Of a DNA stretch of 17,273 nt, positions 6,900 through 15,445 are shown piece by piece (position 1 is the first letter of the stretch; each line of letters opens with the position of its first letter). Origin of the DNA: an uncultured Bacilli bacterium (GTDB taxonomy: Bacteria > Bacillota_I > Bacilli_A > RF39 > UBA660); NCBI GenBank assembly GCA_947600015.1, contig CANQFX010000024.1:1-17273 (forward strand), read 5' to 3'. The notes under the pieces were generated by a model. That model did not search any database. It was not told the origin of the DNA and saw nothing but the letters and a program-made list of their open reading frames with translations. Position numbers and translations under genes: made by a program.

Positions 6900-8729
6900 T
6901 TATTCTTCCTCTATATCTGCTTCTTGCACGTCATCTTTTTTCTTCTTGTCTTTTTTTGCATCACTTTTTTCTTCTGGTTCTTCTGCTTGTTGTTGTTTTG
7001 CGGCTTCTTCATATACTTTAGAAGCAAGAGCCATGGCTTTTTCTTGAAGTTTTTCTTTTTCTTTTTTAATTTCTTCAATATCACCATCTTCTAGTGCTTT
7101 TTTCAAGTCTTTAATTAAATCTTCTGCTTCTTCTACTTGTTTCTTATCGGCCTTATCTCCTAAATCTTTGATTGCTTTTTCTGTTTGGAAGACCATTTGT
7201 TCTGCTTCATTTCTTACTTCTGCTTCTTCTTTTCGCTTTTCGTCTGCTTCTTTATTTTCTTCTGCTTCTTTACGCATCTTTTCAATTTCTTCGTCACTTA
7301 AGTTTGTACTAGAGGTAATTGTAATAGATTGTTCTTTGTTTGTTCCTAGATCTTTTGCTGTAACATTAACGATTCCGTTGGCATCAATATCGAATTTTAC
7401 TTCTATTTGTGGTACTCCGCGTGGTGCTGGTGGAATATTGTTAAGTTGGAATCTTCCTAATGTTTTATTATCGGCAGCCATAGAACGTTCTCCTTGTAGT
7501 ACATGAATGTCTACTGCTGGTTGATTGTCGGCTGCTGTTGAGAACACTTCTGATTTTGAAGTTGGGATGGTTGTATTTCTTGGGATTAATGTCGTCATGA
7601 CACCACCTAATGTTTCAAGTCCAAGAGATAATGGAGTTACATCTAGTAAAACGATATCATTCACATCTCCGGTTAATACTCCTCCTTGAATCGCAGCTCC
7701 CATTGCGACAACTTCATCTGGGTTTACTTCACGTGATGGTTCTTTTCCAAGTTCTTTGGTAATTGTGTCATATACCATTGGTACACGCGTAGATCCACCA
7801 ACTAAAATTACTTTATCAATATCTTTTTTGGTCATCTTGGCATCTTTTAATGCTTGTCTTACTGGATCAATTGTAGACTCTACTAAATCAGAAATTAAAT
7901 CTTCAAATTTAGCACGAGTTAATGTCATATCTAAGTGAAGTGGTTCTCCGTCGTCTCCTTTCGCAATAAATGGCGCAGAAATTTGCGTAGATACCATTCC
8001 TGACAAATCTTTCTTGGCTTTTTCTGCTACTTCTTTTAGTCGTTGCATTGCCATTTTATCTTTCGATAAGTCAATTGAATTATCCTTTTTAAATTCTTTT
8101 ACAAGATAATCAATAATTCTCTCATCAAAGTCATCTCCACCTAAATGGTTATTTCCGTTGGTAGATTTTACTTCAAATACGCCATCTCCTAATTCTAGAA
8201 TAGATACATCGAATGTTCCTCCACCTAAGTCATAAACTAAAATGGTTTGTCCTTCTTCTTTTTCTAGACCATAAGATAAAGCAGCAGCCGTTGGTTCATT
8301 GATGATTCTTTCTACTTCTAGTCCTGCAATCTTTCCAGCATTTTTGGTTGCTTGACGTTGCGCATCATTAAAGTAGGCTGGAACAGTGATTACGGCTTTT
8401 TCTACTTTTTCTCCTAAATAACTTTCTGCATAATCTTTAATATAAGATAGAATCATTGCAGAAATTTCTTCTGGTGAATATTTCTTTCCTTCTAATTCTA
8501 CTTTTTTATCTGTACCCATTAAACGTTTAATGGAAGATACCGTATTTGGATTGGTTAAGGCTTGTCTTTTGGCAGCCTCCCCCACAATTCTTTCCCCTTT
8601 CTTGAAAGCAACTACTGATGGTGTTGTTCTTGCTCCTTCTGGATTTGGAATTACTTTTGGTGCTCCTGCTTCCAAGACAGCAGCACATGAATTTGTTGTA
8701 CCTAAGTCGATACCAATAATTTTACTCAT
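6900..8729 (-). CDS. dnaK: Chaperone protein DnaK (Hsp70)
   Basis: ATP-dependent folding chaperone, 609 residues, a normal length for Firmicutes. The nucleotide-binding domain opens with GIDLGTTNS (5-13) and carries the second phosphate motif LGGGTFDVS and GGSTRVPMV. The interdomain linker region (DVTPLSLGLETLGG) and the substrate-binding beta domain follow. The C-terminal lid is rich in Lys and Glu and ends in an acidic tail (EADIEEE). The ATG follows grpE by 21 bases with a GGAGAA ribosome site. The grpE neighbour supplies nucleotide exchange and dnaJ the ATPase stimulation. Confidence 0.99.
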   Translation of the reverse strand: MSKIIGIDLGTTNSCAAVLEAGAPKVIPNPEGARTTPSVVAFKKGERIVGEAAKRQALTNPNTVSSIKRLMGTDKKVELEGKKYSPEEISAMILSYIKDYAESYLGEKVEKAVITVPAYFNDAQRQATKNAGKIAGLEVERIINEPTAAALSYGLEKEEGQTILVYDLGGGTFDVSILELGDGVFEVKSTNGNNHLGGDDFDERIIDYLVKEFKKDNSIDLSKDKMAMQRLKEVAEKAKKDLSGMVSTQISAPFIAKGDDGEPLHLDMTLTRAKFEDLISDLVESTIDPVRQALKDAKMTKKDIDKVILVGGSTRVPMVYDTITKELGKEPSREVNPDEVVAMGAAIQGGVLTGDVNDIVLLDVTPLSLGLETLGGVMTTLIPRNTTIPTSKSEVFSTAADNQPAVDIHVLQGERSMAADNKTLGRFQLNNIPPAPRGVPQIEVKFDIDANGIVNVTAKDLGTNKEQSITITSSTNLSDEEIEKMRKEAEENKEADEKRKEEAEVRNEAEQMVFQTEKAIKDLGDKADKKQVEEAEDLIKDLKKALEDGDIEEIKKEKEKLQEKAMALASKVYEEAAKQQQAEEPEEKSDAKKDKKKKDDVQEADIEEE

Positions 8730-8750
8730 ATTTATTTCTCCTTTTCTTTT

Positions 8751-9344
8751 TTACTTTTGATTTATTTTTACTGAGGCAGGGCGTATCACTCTGTCTTTTA
8801 ATTTATAACCTTTTAACAATACTTCAATAACTATCTCATCTTCCATTTCAGGAATAGAATCTGTCATTAATGCTTGTTCCAAAGTAGGATCAAATTTTTC
8901 TCCTACACGGTTAATTTCCTCTACACCAAATTTTTTTAATATGTCAACTAGATTGGCATACATCATTTTGAAACCCGCTAAAAATTTAGATAACTCATCT
9001 GTTAAATCATTATCATCTAACTTAATTGCTCTTTCAAAATTATCTACTACCAAAATTAGTTCCATAATTAAATCTTGATTGGCATATTTCATCATGTTTT
9101 GTGTTTCTTCGTCTTTTCTTTTACGATAATTTATTAATTCTGCTTGGGCTAATTTTACTTTTTCTAATAAAGATTTATTTTCTTCTTCTTTTAATTTTAA
9201 TTTTTCTTCCCAAACTTTATTTTCTTCTTGATGCTTTTTTTCTTTATTCTTCTTTTTTTCTTTTACTGGAGGAGTCTTTTCTTGCTCCTCTGGTGTAAGA
9301 ATTTCTACCTTTTCTTGTTTGCTTTGTTCTTTTTCTTCTACCAT
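8751..9344 (-). CDS. grpE: Nucleotide exchange factor GrpE
   Basis: Releases ADP from DnaK and can act as a thermosensor. The 197 residues show the expected order: a very charged, disordered N-terminus (about 1-40), a long coiled-coil helix (about 41-85, ending LINYRKRKDEE), the dimer helices with DNFERAI (101-107), and a small C-terminal beta domain with GEKFDPTLEQAL (148-159) and the terminal RVIRPASVKI. The ATG is six bases after the hrcA stop, so translation is probably coupled; AAAGG upstream lies inside the end of hrcA. Confidence 0.96.
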   Translation of the reverse strand: MVEEKEQSKQEKVEILTPEEQEKTPPVKEKKKNKEKKHQEENKVWEEKLKLKEEENKSLLEKVKLAQAELINYRKRKDEETQNMMKYANQDLIMELILVVDNFERAIKLDDNDLTDELSKFLAGFKMMYANLVDILKKFGVEEINRVGEKFDPTLEQALMTDSIPEMEDEIVIEVLLKGYKLKDRVIRPASVKINQK

Positions 9345-9350
9345 CCTTAC

Positions 9351-10340
9351 CTACCTTTCTATCATTTCCTTCATGTATTCTAACATGGAGAGCACCCGAT
9401 CATATTCCATTCTCTTTGGTCCTACAATCGCAATTGTACCTTCTTCATTTCCATTTTTAAATTTTGTTTTAATTACCGTTACATCACTATCAATATTGTT
9501 TTCTTTTCCTATATAAACTTTAATATTATTATCGTCATCTTCTTCAATGCTTCTTAAAATTTCTTTATTTTCTAGTTTATTGAAAACTGTTTTGATTTTA
9601 TCAATATTACTACTAAATTCTGGTTGTTCTAACATTTTATTTCTACCTACAATATTTACTTCTTGATTATTAAAATCATTAAATACATGATAGAATGCAT
9701 TATACAATTGCTCATGTTGTTTTACATAATTTCCAATGATTGGTTTAATTTCAAACTCTAGTTTTTTGCTTACTTCATCAATTGGCGTACCAGAGATTAA
9801 ATTGTTAATCAAGCCGACTGTTTTTTGCACTTCTTCTAAGGATACATCCTGTAATCGAATATTTTTATGTTCTACATGACCTTTATCTGTGACAATAATT
9901 ACAATCATACTTCCTTCTTCAATGGGAACTACTTCTATTTTTTTTAGTAAATTATCATGTGAATTACTTCCTAAAACCATCGTTGTATAATTTGTCATAT
10001 CAGAAATTACTTGTAGACTTTTCGTAATAACATCGGATAACGCTAATTGTTTATTATTAAAAACAATTTGTAATTTTAACATATCTTCTGCATTCATTTC
10101 TTTTAACTTCATTAAATGATCTACATAATAACGATATCCTGCTTCACTTGGAACTCTTCCAGAAGAAGTATGTGTTTTTTCCAATAAATTTTTTTCTTCT
10201 AATATTCCCATTTCATTACGAATGGTAGCACTAGAACATTTTAAAATCTTGGAAAGTACTTTTGAACCAACTGGTATCGGTTCTTTGATGTATCGTTCTA
10301 CAATTAGCCTTAGAATTTTCTCTTGCCTTTCTGTCAACAT
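9351..10340 (-). CDS. hrcA: Heat-inducible transcription repressor HrcA
   Basis: Repressor that binds the CIRCE operator and is titrated by chaperone availability. The 329 residues begin with a winged helix-turn-helix (about 1-75; TERQEKILRLIVERYI, IPVGSKVLS, SSATIRNEM, TSSGRVPSEAGYRYYVD, all family hallmarks), followed by the larger dimerisation/GAF-like domain. AGGAGG (10350-10355) nine bases upstream fixes the ATG at 10338-10340. It heads the hrcA-grpE-dnaK-dnaJ operon and two CIRCE-like sites lie directly upstream, so it represses itself and the operon. Confidence 0.98.
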   Translation of the reverse strand: MLTERQEKILRLIVERYIKEPIPVGSKVLSKILKCSSATIRNEMGILEEKNLLEKTHTSSGRVPSEAGYRYYVDHLMKLKEMNAEDMLKLQIVFNNKQLALSDVITKSLQVISDMTNYTTMVLGSNSHDNLLKKIEVVPIEEGSMIVIIVTDKGHVEHKNIRLQDVSLEEVQKTVGLINNLISGTPIDEVSKKLEFEIKPIIGNYVKQHEQLYNAFYHVFNDFNNQEVNIVGRNKMLEQPEFSSNIDKIKTVFNKLENKEILRSIEEDDDNNIKVYIGKENNIDSDVTVIKTKFKNGNEEGTIAIVGPKRMEYDRVLSMLEYMKEMIER

Positions 10341-10353
10341 TGCAATTAACCTC

Positions 10354-10380
10354 CTAGCACTATTAATTTATGAGTGCTAA
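10354..10380 (-). promoter_or_regulatory. CIRCE operator, proximal copy
   Basis: Matches TTAGCACTC-N9-GAGTGCTAA: plus-strand bases 10354-10362 are CTAGCACTA (7 of 9) and 10372-10380 are GAGTGCTAA (9 of 9), with a nine-base spacer. It lies in the predicted 5' leader from about the transcription start to the ribosome site and shares two bases with AGGAGG. Confidence 0.93.
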
Positions 10381-10384
10381 ATGT

Positions 10385-10413
10385 ATTGTATGACACTTTT
10401 TAGCACTTGTCAA
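10385..10413 (-). promoter_or_regulatory. Promoter of the hrcA operon
   Basis: On the minus strand TTGACA (10408-10413), a 17-base spacer and TACAAT (10385-10390). A near-consensus vegetative promoter, embedded between and overlapping the two CIRCE-like operators. Confidence 0.9.
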
Positions 10414-10426
10414 TACTTTGTGCCAA
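10400..10426 (-). promoter_or_regulatory. Second, degenerate CIRCE-like operator
   Basis: Plus-strand TTAGCACTT (10400-10408, 8 of 9), nine bases, then TTGTGCCAA (10418-10426, 6 of 9). It covers the -35 hexamer. The good half-site and correct spacing argue for a real but weaker HrcA site. Confidence 0.65.
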
Positions 10427-10526
10427 CTTTTTTATAAAAAGAAAAAGATTTACAAAACCTTATTCTCCATTTATTCATAACTAGAAATCTACTCTTTTAC
10501 AAATGAACCTTTTTAAATGCCAACTT

Positions 10527-12869
10527 CTAATTCTCTTTTTTTAAATTTCTACCACAATTTGGGCAATAATTATTTCCATCATTTTTTCTACCACAAAAAG
10601 GACAAAATGCATTATATTCTCTTGGTATTTCTGTTTCTTTTGGGATTGGTTGCACGGGAGGAATTTCTTTTTGCTCTATCTTTGGTGGTTCTTTTCCTTT
10701 TGTTAATTCTTTATAAGTTACAAATAATACTAAGAATAAACCTACAAATAGTAAATATAACCAAAATGGGATTTGTTGCCAATATTCTGATAATGCATTG
10801 ATAACATTTAAAATGATTACAATTATTCCTAAATTAAATAAATTTTTATATTCTTTCCTATAATATCCAAATAAAATTAAGAGAATTCCTACCATTCCTA
10901 CATATAATGTAATTAAAATACTATCAGAAAAGATGACTTCTAATAAAAGAATTCCTACCCCAATCGTCGTTGGTAAATCTTTTTTGGTTTGCTCTTTTAC
11001 CAAAAGACGAATCACTAGTAATAAGATATAGATATGAAACATATTATTTAAAATCTGTCTAACATTACCATCAATAGAAATTGCATTTAGAAAAGTAGTC
11101 ATGGGAACTACCAAAGCAATACTAGTAATTGTCTTTTTTTGGTTATCTTGTAGTAGTATTAAAAATATTGCATAAACCATCATTACTAATAAGGCATGAT
11201 AAACCCTAGGAAGTCCTAATAAGTCTATTGTGACAAAACTTGCATAAATATTATATAAAAGTAAAATATAAGTAAATATTTGTAATCTCTTATTTTCTTT
11301 TTGACTAAAATATAAATAGACTGCTACACAAATAAAAAATAAGGAAAGCCATTTATCTAATACATAAAGATTTTGAAAAACACCGATGATTGTTGTAATT
11401 AATAAAGAAAAATAATATTCCCTTTTCATATTTTTTTCTTTTACAACAAAATGAATCAAAAGATAAATGATGCTAAGAGCATAATAAATTGTAAGACTTC
11501 CTAATTCCATCATACTATAATCAATAAAATGAAACAAGGTACATAAAAATACATAGATGGCAAAAGGTTGTGCTTTTTGATGAATACTATTATTATCTTT
11601 TTGATACCAACGAATACTACTAATCACATTGGCAATGAGATAAAGGCTTCCACCAAATAATAAATCTAGAGGATATGTTTTTATGATTGTTCCAAAAATT
11701 AGAAGACAGGGAATAAAAAAAAGATAAAAAATATCACTTGTCAAAACAAAAGATTTCTCTTGATAATATGGATTTAAATGAATCAGTATGGCAAGTAACG
11801 TTAATAAAACGATCATTGTAATCAATGATAAATTAAAATGAACACAATTTACAATCATTACTAAATTTCCTATTAAAACGGTAAAAACATTATTCATATT
11901 TTCTTTCTGTTGAATTGTTATTAAGCCTAAATTAAACATGGTTAAAATACTAGATAAAAGCAAAAGTAAAGAATCTTGTTTTGTTATATGAGTTAGAATA
12001 ATAAATATATAAATATAGCTAATTACTTGATTTATCATAAGAAGAGGAGAATCTTTTTGATTTCTTAAAATAAGGTTAATCAAGAAAGAACAAATACTCA
12101 TTATTAGTAAAACCATTATGAGTTTTATTTGGAAAAATAATAAAATACTAAAACAAACAGGATAGAAAAGAAAGATAGCAAGTGACTGATACTCTTTTTT
12201 ATCAAATTTTCTTCCTAGATAAAAACATACTACACCTGTTAATAGGAAAGTGATACTATAAACTAGCATCTTTCCTGCACCTTGATACGAAAACCACTCA
12301 GAAAAAATCTGAAAGTATCCAATGGCAATCCAAGAAAGTAAAAGAAAAGAAACTGCTAACAAAGAATATACAAAGGTTGTCTTTTCTATTTTTAGATACG
12401 TATCAGAAAATTTCGAAAGTAAAAAGAATAGTCCACTCATTAAAAATAAGGCGATTACCTTGACAAAATCGGGAACAACATTCCAATTCGTTATGGTAAA
12501 TAAAACACCAGAAATAAGAATCATCACAGTTCCTAATTTTAATAATAAATCAATTCGTTTTGTATCTTTATTCATTTGTTTGTTTTCATTTGTTGCCATG
12601 TCTTCTTTTGCTTGTGCAGAAATATGATCAACAGATATTAAAATAAATATAAACGAAATGATATTAAAAAGGAACAATACGATAGCAATTACGATCAAAG
12701 GTACTTTTTTTTCACTTAATTTTTCATTTGATAATGTGGTATAAGATAATAAAATCATCCCTGAGATAACTAAAACAAAAGTCCATAACATAGAACTTGT
12801 TCCTATGATTCCCGCTAAAATAAAGTTAATTAAAGTGGCTAATTTTAACATACTCTTGGCTTTTTCCAT
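10527..12869 (-). CDS. Large polytopic membrane protein with C-terminal zinc ribbon (unknown function)
   Basis: A 780-residue protein of unknown function. Almost the whole length is hydrophobic, with about 20 predicted membrane segments and short loops; one longer hydrophilic loop is seen at about 81-105. A cytoplasmic proline-rich linker (PPKIEQKEIPPVQPIPKE) leads to a zinc ribbon, CPFCGRKNDGNNYCPNCGR, at the extreme C-terminus. Zinc ribbons of this sort are common at the N-terminus of small membrane proteins; one at the C-terminus of so large a protein is less usual. The overall look resembles the DUF2157-type giant membrane proteins, without a firm match. It starts 19 bases after the pilin-like gene with GAGGAG ahead of the ATG, so the two are probably cotranscribed. 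No clear terminator is visible before the hrcA promoter. Confidence 0.7.
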   Translation of the reverse strand: MEKAKSMLKLATLINFILAGIIGTSSMLWTFVLVISGMILLSYTTLSNEKLSEKKVPLIVIAIVLFLFNIISFIFILISVDHISAQAKEDMATNENKQMNKDTKRIDLLLKLGTVMILISGVLFTITNWNVVPDFVKVIALFLMSGLFFLLSKFSDTYLKIEKTTFVYSLLAVSFLLLSWIAIGYFQIFSEWFSYQGAGKMLVYSITFLLTGVVCFYLGRKFDKKEYQSLAIFLFYPVCFSILLFFQIKLIMVLLIMSICSFLINLILRNQKDSPLLMINQVISYIYIFIILTHITKQDSLLLLLSSILTMFNLGLITIQQKENMNNVFTVLIGNLVMIVNCVHFNLSLITMIVLLTLLAILIHLNPYYQEKSFVLTSDIFYLFFIPCLLIFGTIIKTYPLDLLFGGSLYLIANVISSIRWYQKDNNSIHQKAQPFAIYVFLCTLFHFIDYSMMELGSLTIYYALSIIYLLIHFVVKEKNMKREYYFSLLITTIIGVFQNLYVLDKWLSLFFICVAVYLYFSQKENKRLQIFTYILLLYNIYASFVTIDLLGLPRVYHALLVMMVYAIFLILLQDNQKKTITSIALVVPMTTFLNAISIDGNVRQILNNMFHIYILLLVIRLLVKEQTKKDLPTTIGVGILLLEVIFSDSILITLYVGMVGILLILFGYYRKEYKNLFNLGIIVIILNVINALSEYWQQIPFWLYLLFVGLFLVLFVTYKELTKGKEPPKIEQKEIPPVQPIPKETEIPREYNAFCPFCGRKNDGNNYCPNCGRNLKKEN

Positions 12870-12888
12870 ATAACTCCTCTTCTTTCTT

Positions 12889-14343
12889 TTATATTGCTAC
12901 TTTCAGAAGTTTTAAATAATTTGTTTCATTTTCTTTTGTATCGTCTTGTAATTTTACATTACTATTACTAACAGAATCGGATCCTAGTGGATAGATTGAA
13001 TTAAATATCTTAATGTAGAAATTTCCCATATCTTGTCTTTCGATGCTCCATTTCTCCCATGTATAACCATGATAGGAAGTACTAAGGTCTACAATTTCTC
13101 CAATTTCACTAATTCCATCTTGTACCTGTAAGGCATACCCATTTTGTTTATTCAAAATTTTATAAGAACCATCTGTATTTCGTTCGATTCGCCATTTTTC
13201 TTTATCAGAACCAGTAAAGGTAGTAAAAGAAACATTTGTATTAGAAGCACTTAATACTTGATTCTTTCTGGCATCGGAAAAAATATAATAATCGCCATTG
13301 GGAATCGTGATATCATCCACTAATTGCCATGCAGAAAAATGAATTCCTTCTTTCTCATCCAAAACACCATAAGGATAAGAAGCATTTCCTACAATATTCT
13401 TTCCTTTTAGTGATATCCAAGTTGTCTGATTACTACTTACTTGCACGGTATGTGCTCGATATTTACTATTCGCTTGATGGTAGATTGCAATTTCATCTAG
13501 ATTATAAGTTGTTTTCAAATCTACAATAACACATTGATTTACTCCTGTTTTTGTAATTTTTTTACCATTACTAATGGAACCATCTGTCAATTCTGTTAAA
13601 GGAGTTGTCATTTTACCTCTTGCTACATTATTCCCTGCCTGTATGGCTTGAATTTCTAACCAATAATTATTCGTATTTCCGCTAATACAGTCTTTAATAT
13701 AGCGAACATTTTGTAATTTGGTATGGGTCCTTGGAGGAGTTGTGCTACTAGAAGATTTATATACCAATTCAATTTTGGCATTGCCAACACCAGAATTTAC
13801 TTGCGTTAAAATATTTCCATTTATCATATATTTTAACCCACTTCCTGACCAATCATCACCATTTCCATAGCCATAAATTTTAGAACTTCCACCATTGCCA
13901 GCTGCTACCATAATTTGTGAATTTTTAGAAGTTGCATCTTCTCTTGTTCCATTGGTCAATCGCACTTCTGTAGAAGAAATACTACTACTCGTCCCACCAA
14001 TAAAAAAATAAATCGTACGTCCTTCTTCTAAATAAGTAATGCCAGAAGTATAATCTCCTTTTTTACTAACAGAAGCACCCCAAAGTTCGATTTTATACCA
14101 TCCTGCTTGTCCACTAGGAACTCGGTATGCTTGTCCCTGCGTATCGCCCGAACGATAAGCAAACGAAGTTGTTGTTTCACTATAACGATTTAGTTCATCT
14201 TCAATTGTTTGTACTAATTGTTTTGTATTTGTTCTGTTCTGAGACATAATACTAATCAATAATAATACAATTAAAAAAAGCATTACCACAAGTCCATATA
14301 ATACAGTAGAAATGGCAAATCCTTGATTATTTAACCTCTTCAT
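12889..14343 (-). CDS. Pilin-like anchored surface protein with glycine-rich, discoidin-like and ricin-like modules
   Basis: A 484-residue protein. Residues 1-35 form a type IV prepilin-like leader: basic KR, then NNQG-FAISTVLYG and a long hydrophobic helix (about 10-33). Cleavage after G8 is plausible, but position +5 of the mature chain is Thr, not the usual Glu. Three extracellular regions follow: a Gly/Ser-rich beta region (about 60-195, ELWGA, FIGGTSS, AAGNGGS) resembling the ALK-type glycine-rich domain; a discoidin (F5/8 type C)-like region (about 210-335, NVARGK, ELTDGS, VIVDL, VQVSSNQTTW); and a ricin-B-like lectin region (about 340-484, NGDYYIFSDARKNQVLSAS, KWRIERNTDGSYKI, twice repeated W-x-IER). 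Likely binds surface glycans or mucus. Weak ribosome site GGTGGG. Domain names are by recall of patterns. Confidence 0.75.
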   Translation of the reverse strand: MKRLNNQGFAISTVLYGLVVMLFLIVLLLISIMSQNRTNTKQLVQTIEDELNRYSETTTSFAYRSGDTQGQAYRVPSGQAGWYKIELWGASVSKKGDYTSGITYLEEGRTIYFFIGGTSSSISSTEVRLTNGTREDATSKNSQIMVAAGNGGSSKIYGYGNGDDWSGSGLKYMINGNILTQVNSGVGNAKIELVYKSSSSTTPPRTHTKLQNVRYIKDCISGNTNNYWLEIQAIQAGNNVARGKMTTPLTELTDGSISNGKKITKTGVNQCVIVDLKTTYNLDEIAIYHQANSKYRAHTVQVSSNQTTWISLKGKNIVGNASYPYGVLDEKEGIHFSAWQLVDDITIPNGDYYIFSDARKNQVLSASNTNVSFTTFTGSDKEKWRIERNTDGSYKILNKQNGYALQVQDGISEIGEIVDLSTSYHGYTWEKWSIERQDMGNFYIKIFNSIYPLGSDSVSNSNVKLQDDTKENETNYLKLLKVAI

Positions 14344-14367
14344 ATTCCCACCATCTATTCTATTTAT

Positions 14368-14396
14368 ATTTTAGCATATTTTTTGTAAGATGACTA
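14368..14396 (-). promoter_or_regulatory. Candidate promoter of the pilin-lectin gene
   Basis: Extended -10 TGCTAAAAT (14368-14376) with a 4-of-6 match -35, TAGTCA (14391-14396), at 17-base spacing. It overlaps the 3' end of rsmD. Weak evidence; readthrough from rsmD is also possible since no terminator is seen after it. Confidence 0.35.
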
Positions 14397-14919
14397 CCCA
14401 TTTATCTTTATATTTTTTTTCTTTTATGGCTTGATAAGAAATAGGATAAATAATTTTATTTTTATCATTGCTTTCACAAATAATCATACCTTTTAGTTTT
14501 ACTAATTGATACTCTTCTATATAAGAAATACTCTTTTCAATAAAATCACTCTGATAGGGAGGATCTAAAAAAACAAGATCAAATGTCACTTTTTTGTCCT
14601 TAAAAAAACTTAATGCTTTTTTATAATCCATATGCAAAACTTTTGCATTTGGGATTTGTAAATTTTGAATATTTTTCTGAATGATATCTCTTGCTTTTTT
14701 ATTATCATCAACCAAATATGCAAAAGAAGATCCTAAACTTAATGCTTCAATTCCTAAGTTTCCACTACCAGAAAAAAGATCCAAAATGATGCTTCCATCG
14801 ATATCATCTTGAATCATTGCGAAAAGACTTTCTTTAATTCGATCCATCGTAGGCCGAGTTCCTTCTAAATTAAAACCTTCAATTTTTCTTCCTTTGTATT
14901 TTCCACGAATTACTTTCAT
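14371..14919 (-). CDS. rsmD: 16S rRNA (guanine966-N2)-methyltransferase
   Basis: Methylates G966 of 16S rRNA from S-adenosylmethionine. I choose the ATG at 14917-14919 (182 residues) because it overlaps the ylbF TGA as ATGA, the classic coupled arrangement, and gives the usual family start MKVIRGKYKGRKI; a GTG three codons upstream is possible. Seen: TRPTMDRIKESLF (21-33), the SAM-binding DLFSGSGNLGIEALS (47-61) and the catalytic DPPY (119-122). AAAGGA lies about 11 bases before the ATG. B. subtilis has the same gene (ylbH) downstream of ylbDEF; here ylbG is absent between ylbF and rsmD and coaD does not follow. Confidence 0.92.
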   Translation of the reverse strand: MKVIRGKYKGRKIEGFNLEGTRPTMDRIKESLFAMIQDDIDGSIILDLFSGSGNLGIEALSLGSSFAYLVDDNKKARDIIQKNIQNLQIPNAKVLHMDYKKALSFFKDKKVTFDLVFLDPPYQSDFIEKSISYIEEYQLVKLKGMIICESNDKNKIIYPISYQAIKEKKYKDKWVVILQKIC

Positions 14920-15200
14920 TTTTGACACATTCCTTTTCCACTTATTTGTTTTAATCGTGCTCGTATCTTTAAAATCATAAAATTTACTTCATTTTCTGCT
15001 AATTTATATCTCCGATATAATGAATTTCCCTCAATTTGATCTTTCTTTTCCTTTTGTGGATTTTCTTTATATTCTTGGATTAGTTTTTTTAATTTCTCAT
15101 CTTGTTTTAGTTCTTGATTTAATTTTTTGATTTGTTTAATTTCTTTTGTTTCGTCCAATATATTTTTTAATTGATCTACTTTTTCATATAACTCATTCAT
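14916..15200 (-). CDS. ylbF: Short YlbF-family protein
   Basis: A 94-residue, highly charged, almost entirely helical protein. In Bacillus, YlbF joins YmcA and YaaT in the Y-complex that steers RNase Y and affects competence, biofilm and sporulation. The call rests on the helical pattern (VDQLKNILDETKEIKQIKKLNQELKQ, hyphenless in the protein) and above all on its place between ylbE and rsmD. It is much shorter than the roughly 149 residues I recall for B. subtilis, with the C-terminal part missing. Ribosome site weak. Overlaps rsmD by four bases (ATGA). Confidence 0.7.
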   Translation of the reverse strand: MNELYEKVDQLKNILDETKEIKQIKKLNQELKQDEKLKKLIQEYKENPQKEKKDQIEGNSLYRRYKLAENEVNFMILKIRARLKQISGKGMCQK

Positions 15201-15221
15201 ATTTATAGTTTATCACATTTT

Positions 15222-15443
15222 TTATTTTAATACATCTATAAATGTAGAAATTAAATCCATACTTCGCGAAAATTTCGCTATGCGGTCTTCTGCCGTTAAT
15301 TGGTATTTTTTTTTGGCTTCTTCTTCTACTAGTTTTAATGCTTTGGCATCACGATTTAAATATTTATACCAACTAGAATTTTCTCGAAGATACTGATAAA
15401 CTAAGGGATTGATTTTAATATAGTGAATAGTAAATAAATCCAT
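15222..15443 (-). CDS. ylbE: YlbE-like protein
   Basis: A 73-residue protein of unknown function. The pattern LREN-SSWYKYLNRD near residues 19-32 matches the YlbE signature of an aromatic pair and R-x-P/D turn, and the C-terminal IAKFSRSMDLISTFIDVL fits the second helix. Position between ylbD and ylbF agrees with the Bacillus order. GAGG for its start lies inside the last codons of ylbD (GAGGATTAAAG then ATG); the gap is two bases, so translation is coupled. Confidence 0.75.
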   Translation of the reverse strand: MDLFTIHYIKINPLVYQYLRENSSWYKYLNRDAKALKLVEEEAKKKYQLTAEDRIAKFSRSMDLISTFIDVLK

Positions 15444-15445
15444 CT

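Noticed and set aside
7168..7506. 112-codon open frame on the plus strand inside dnaK
   Set aside because: It is the antisense shadow of the conserved dnaK coding sequence, with no ribosome site or promoter of its own.
10517..10801. 94-codon plus-strand open frame at the end of the large membrane protein gene
   Set aside because: It runs antisense to the zinc ribbon and last helices of a convincing gene and looks hydrophobic only because its complement is.
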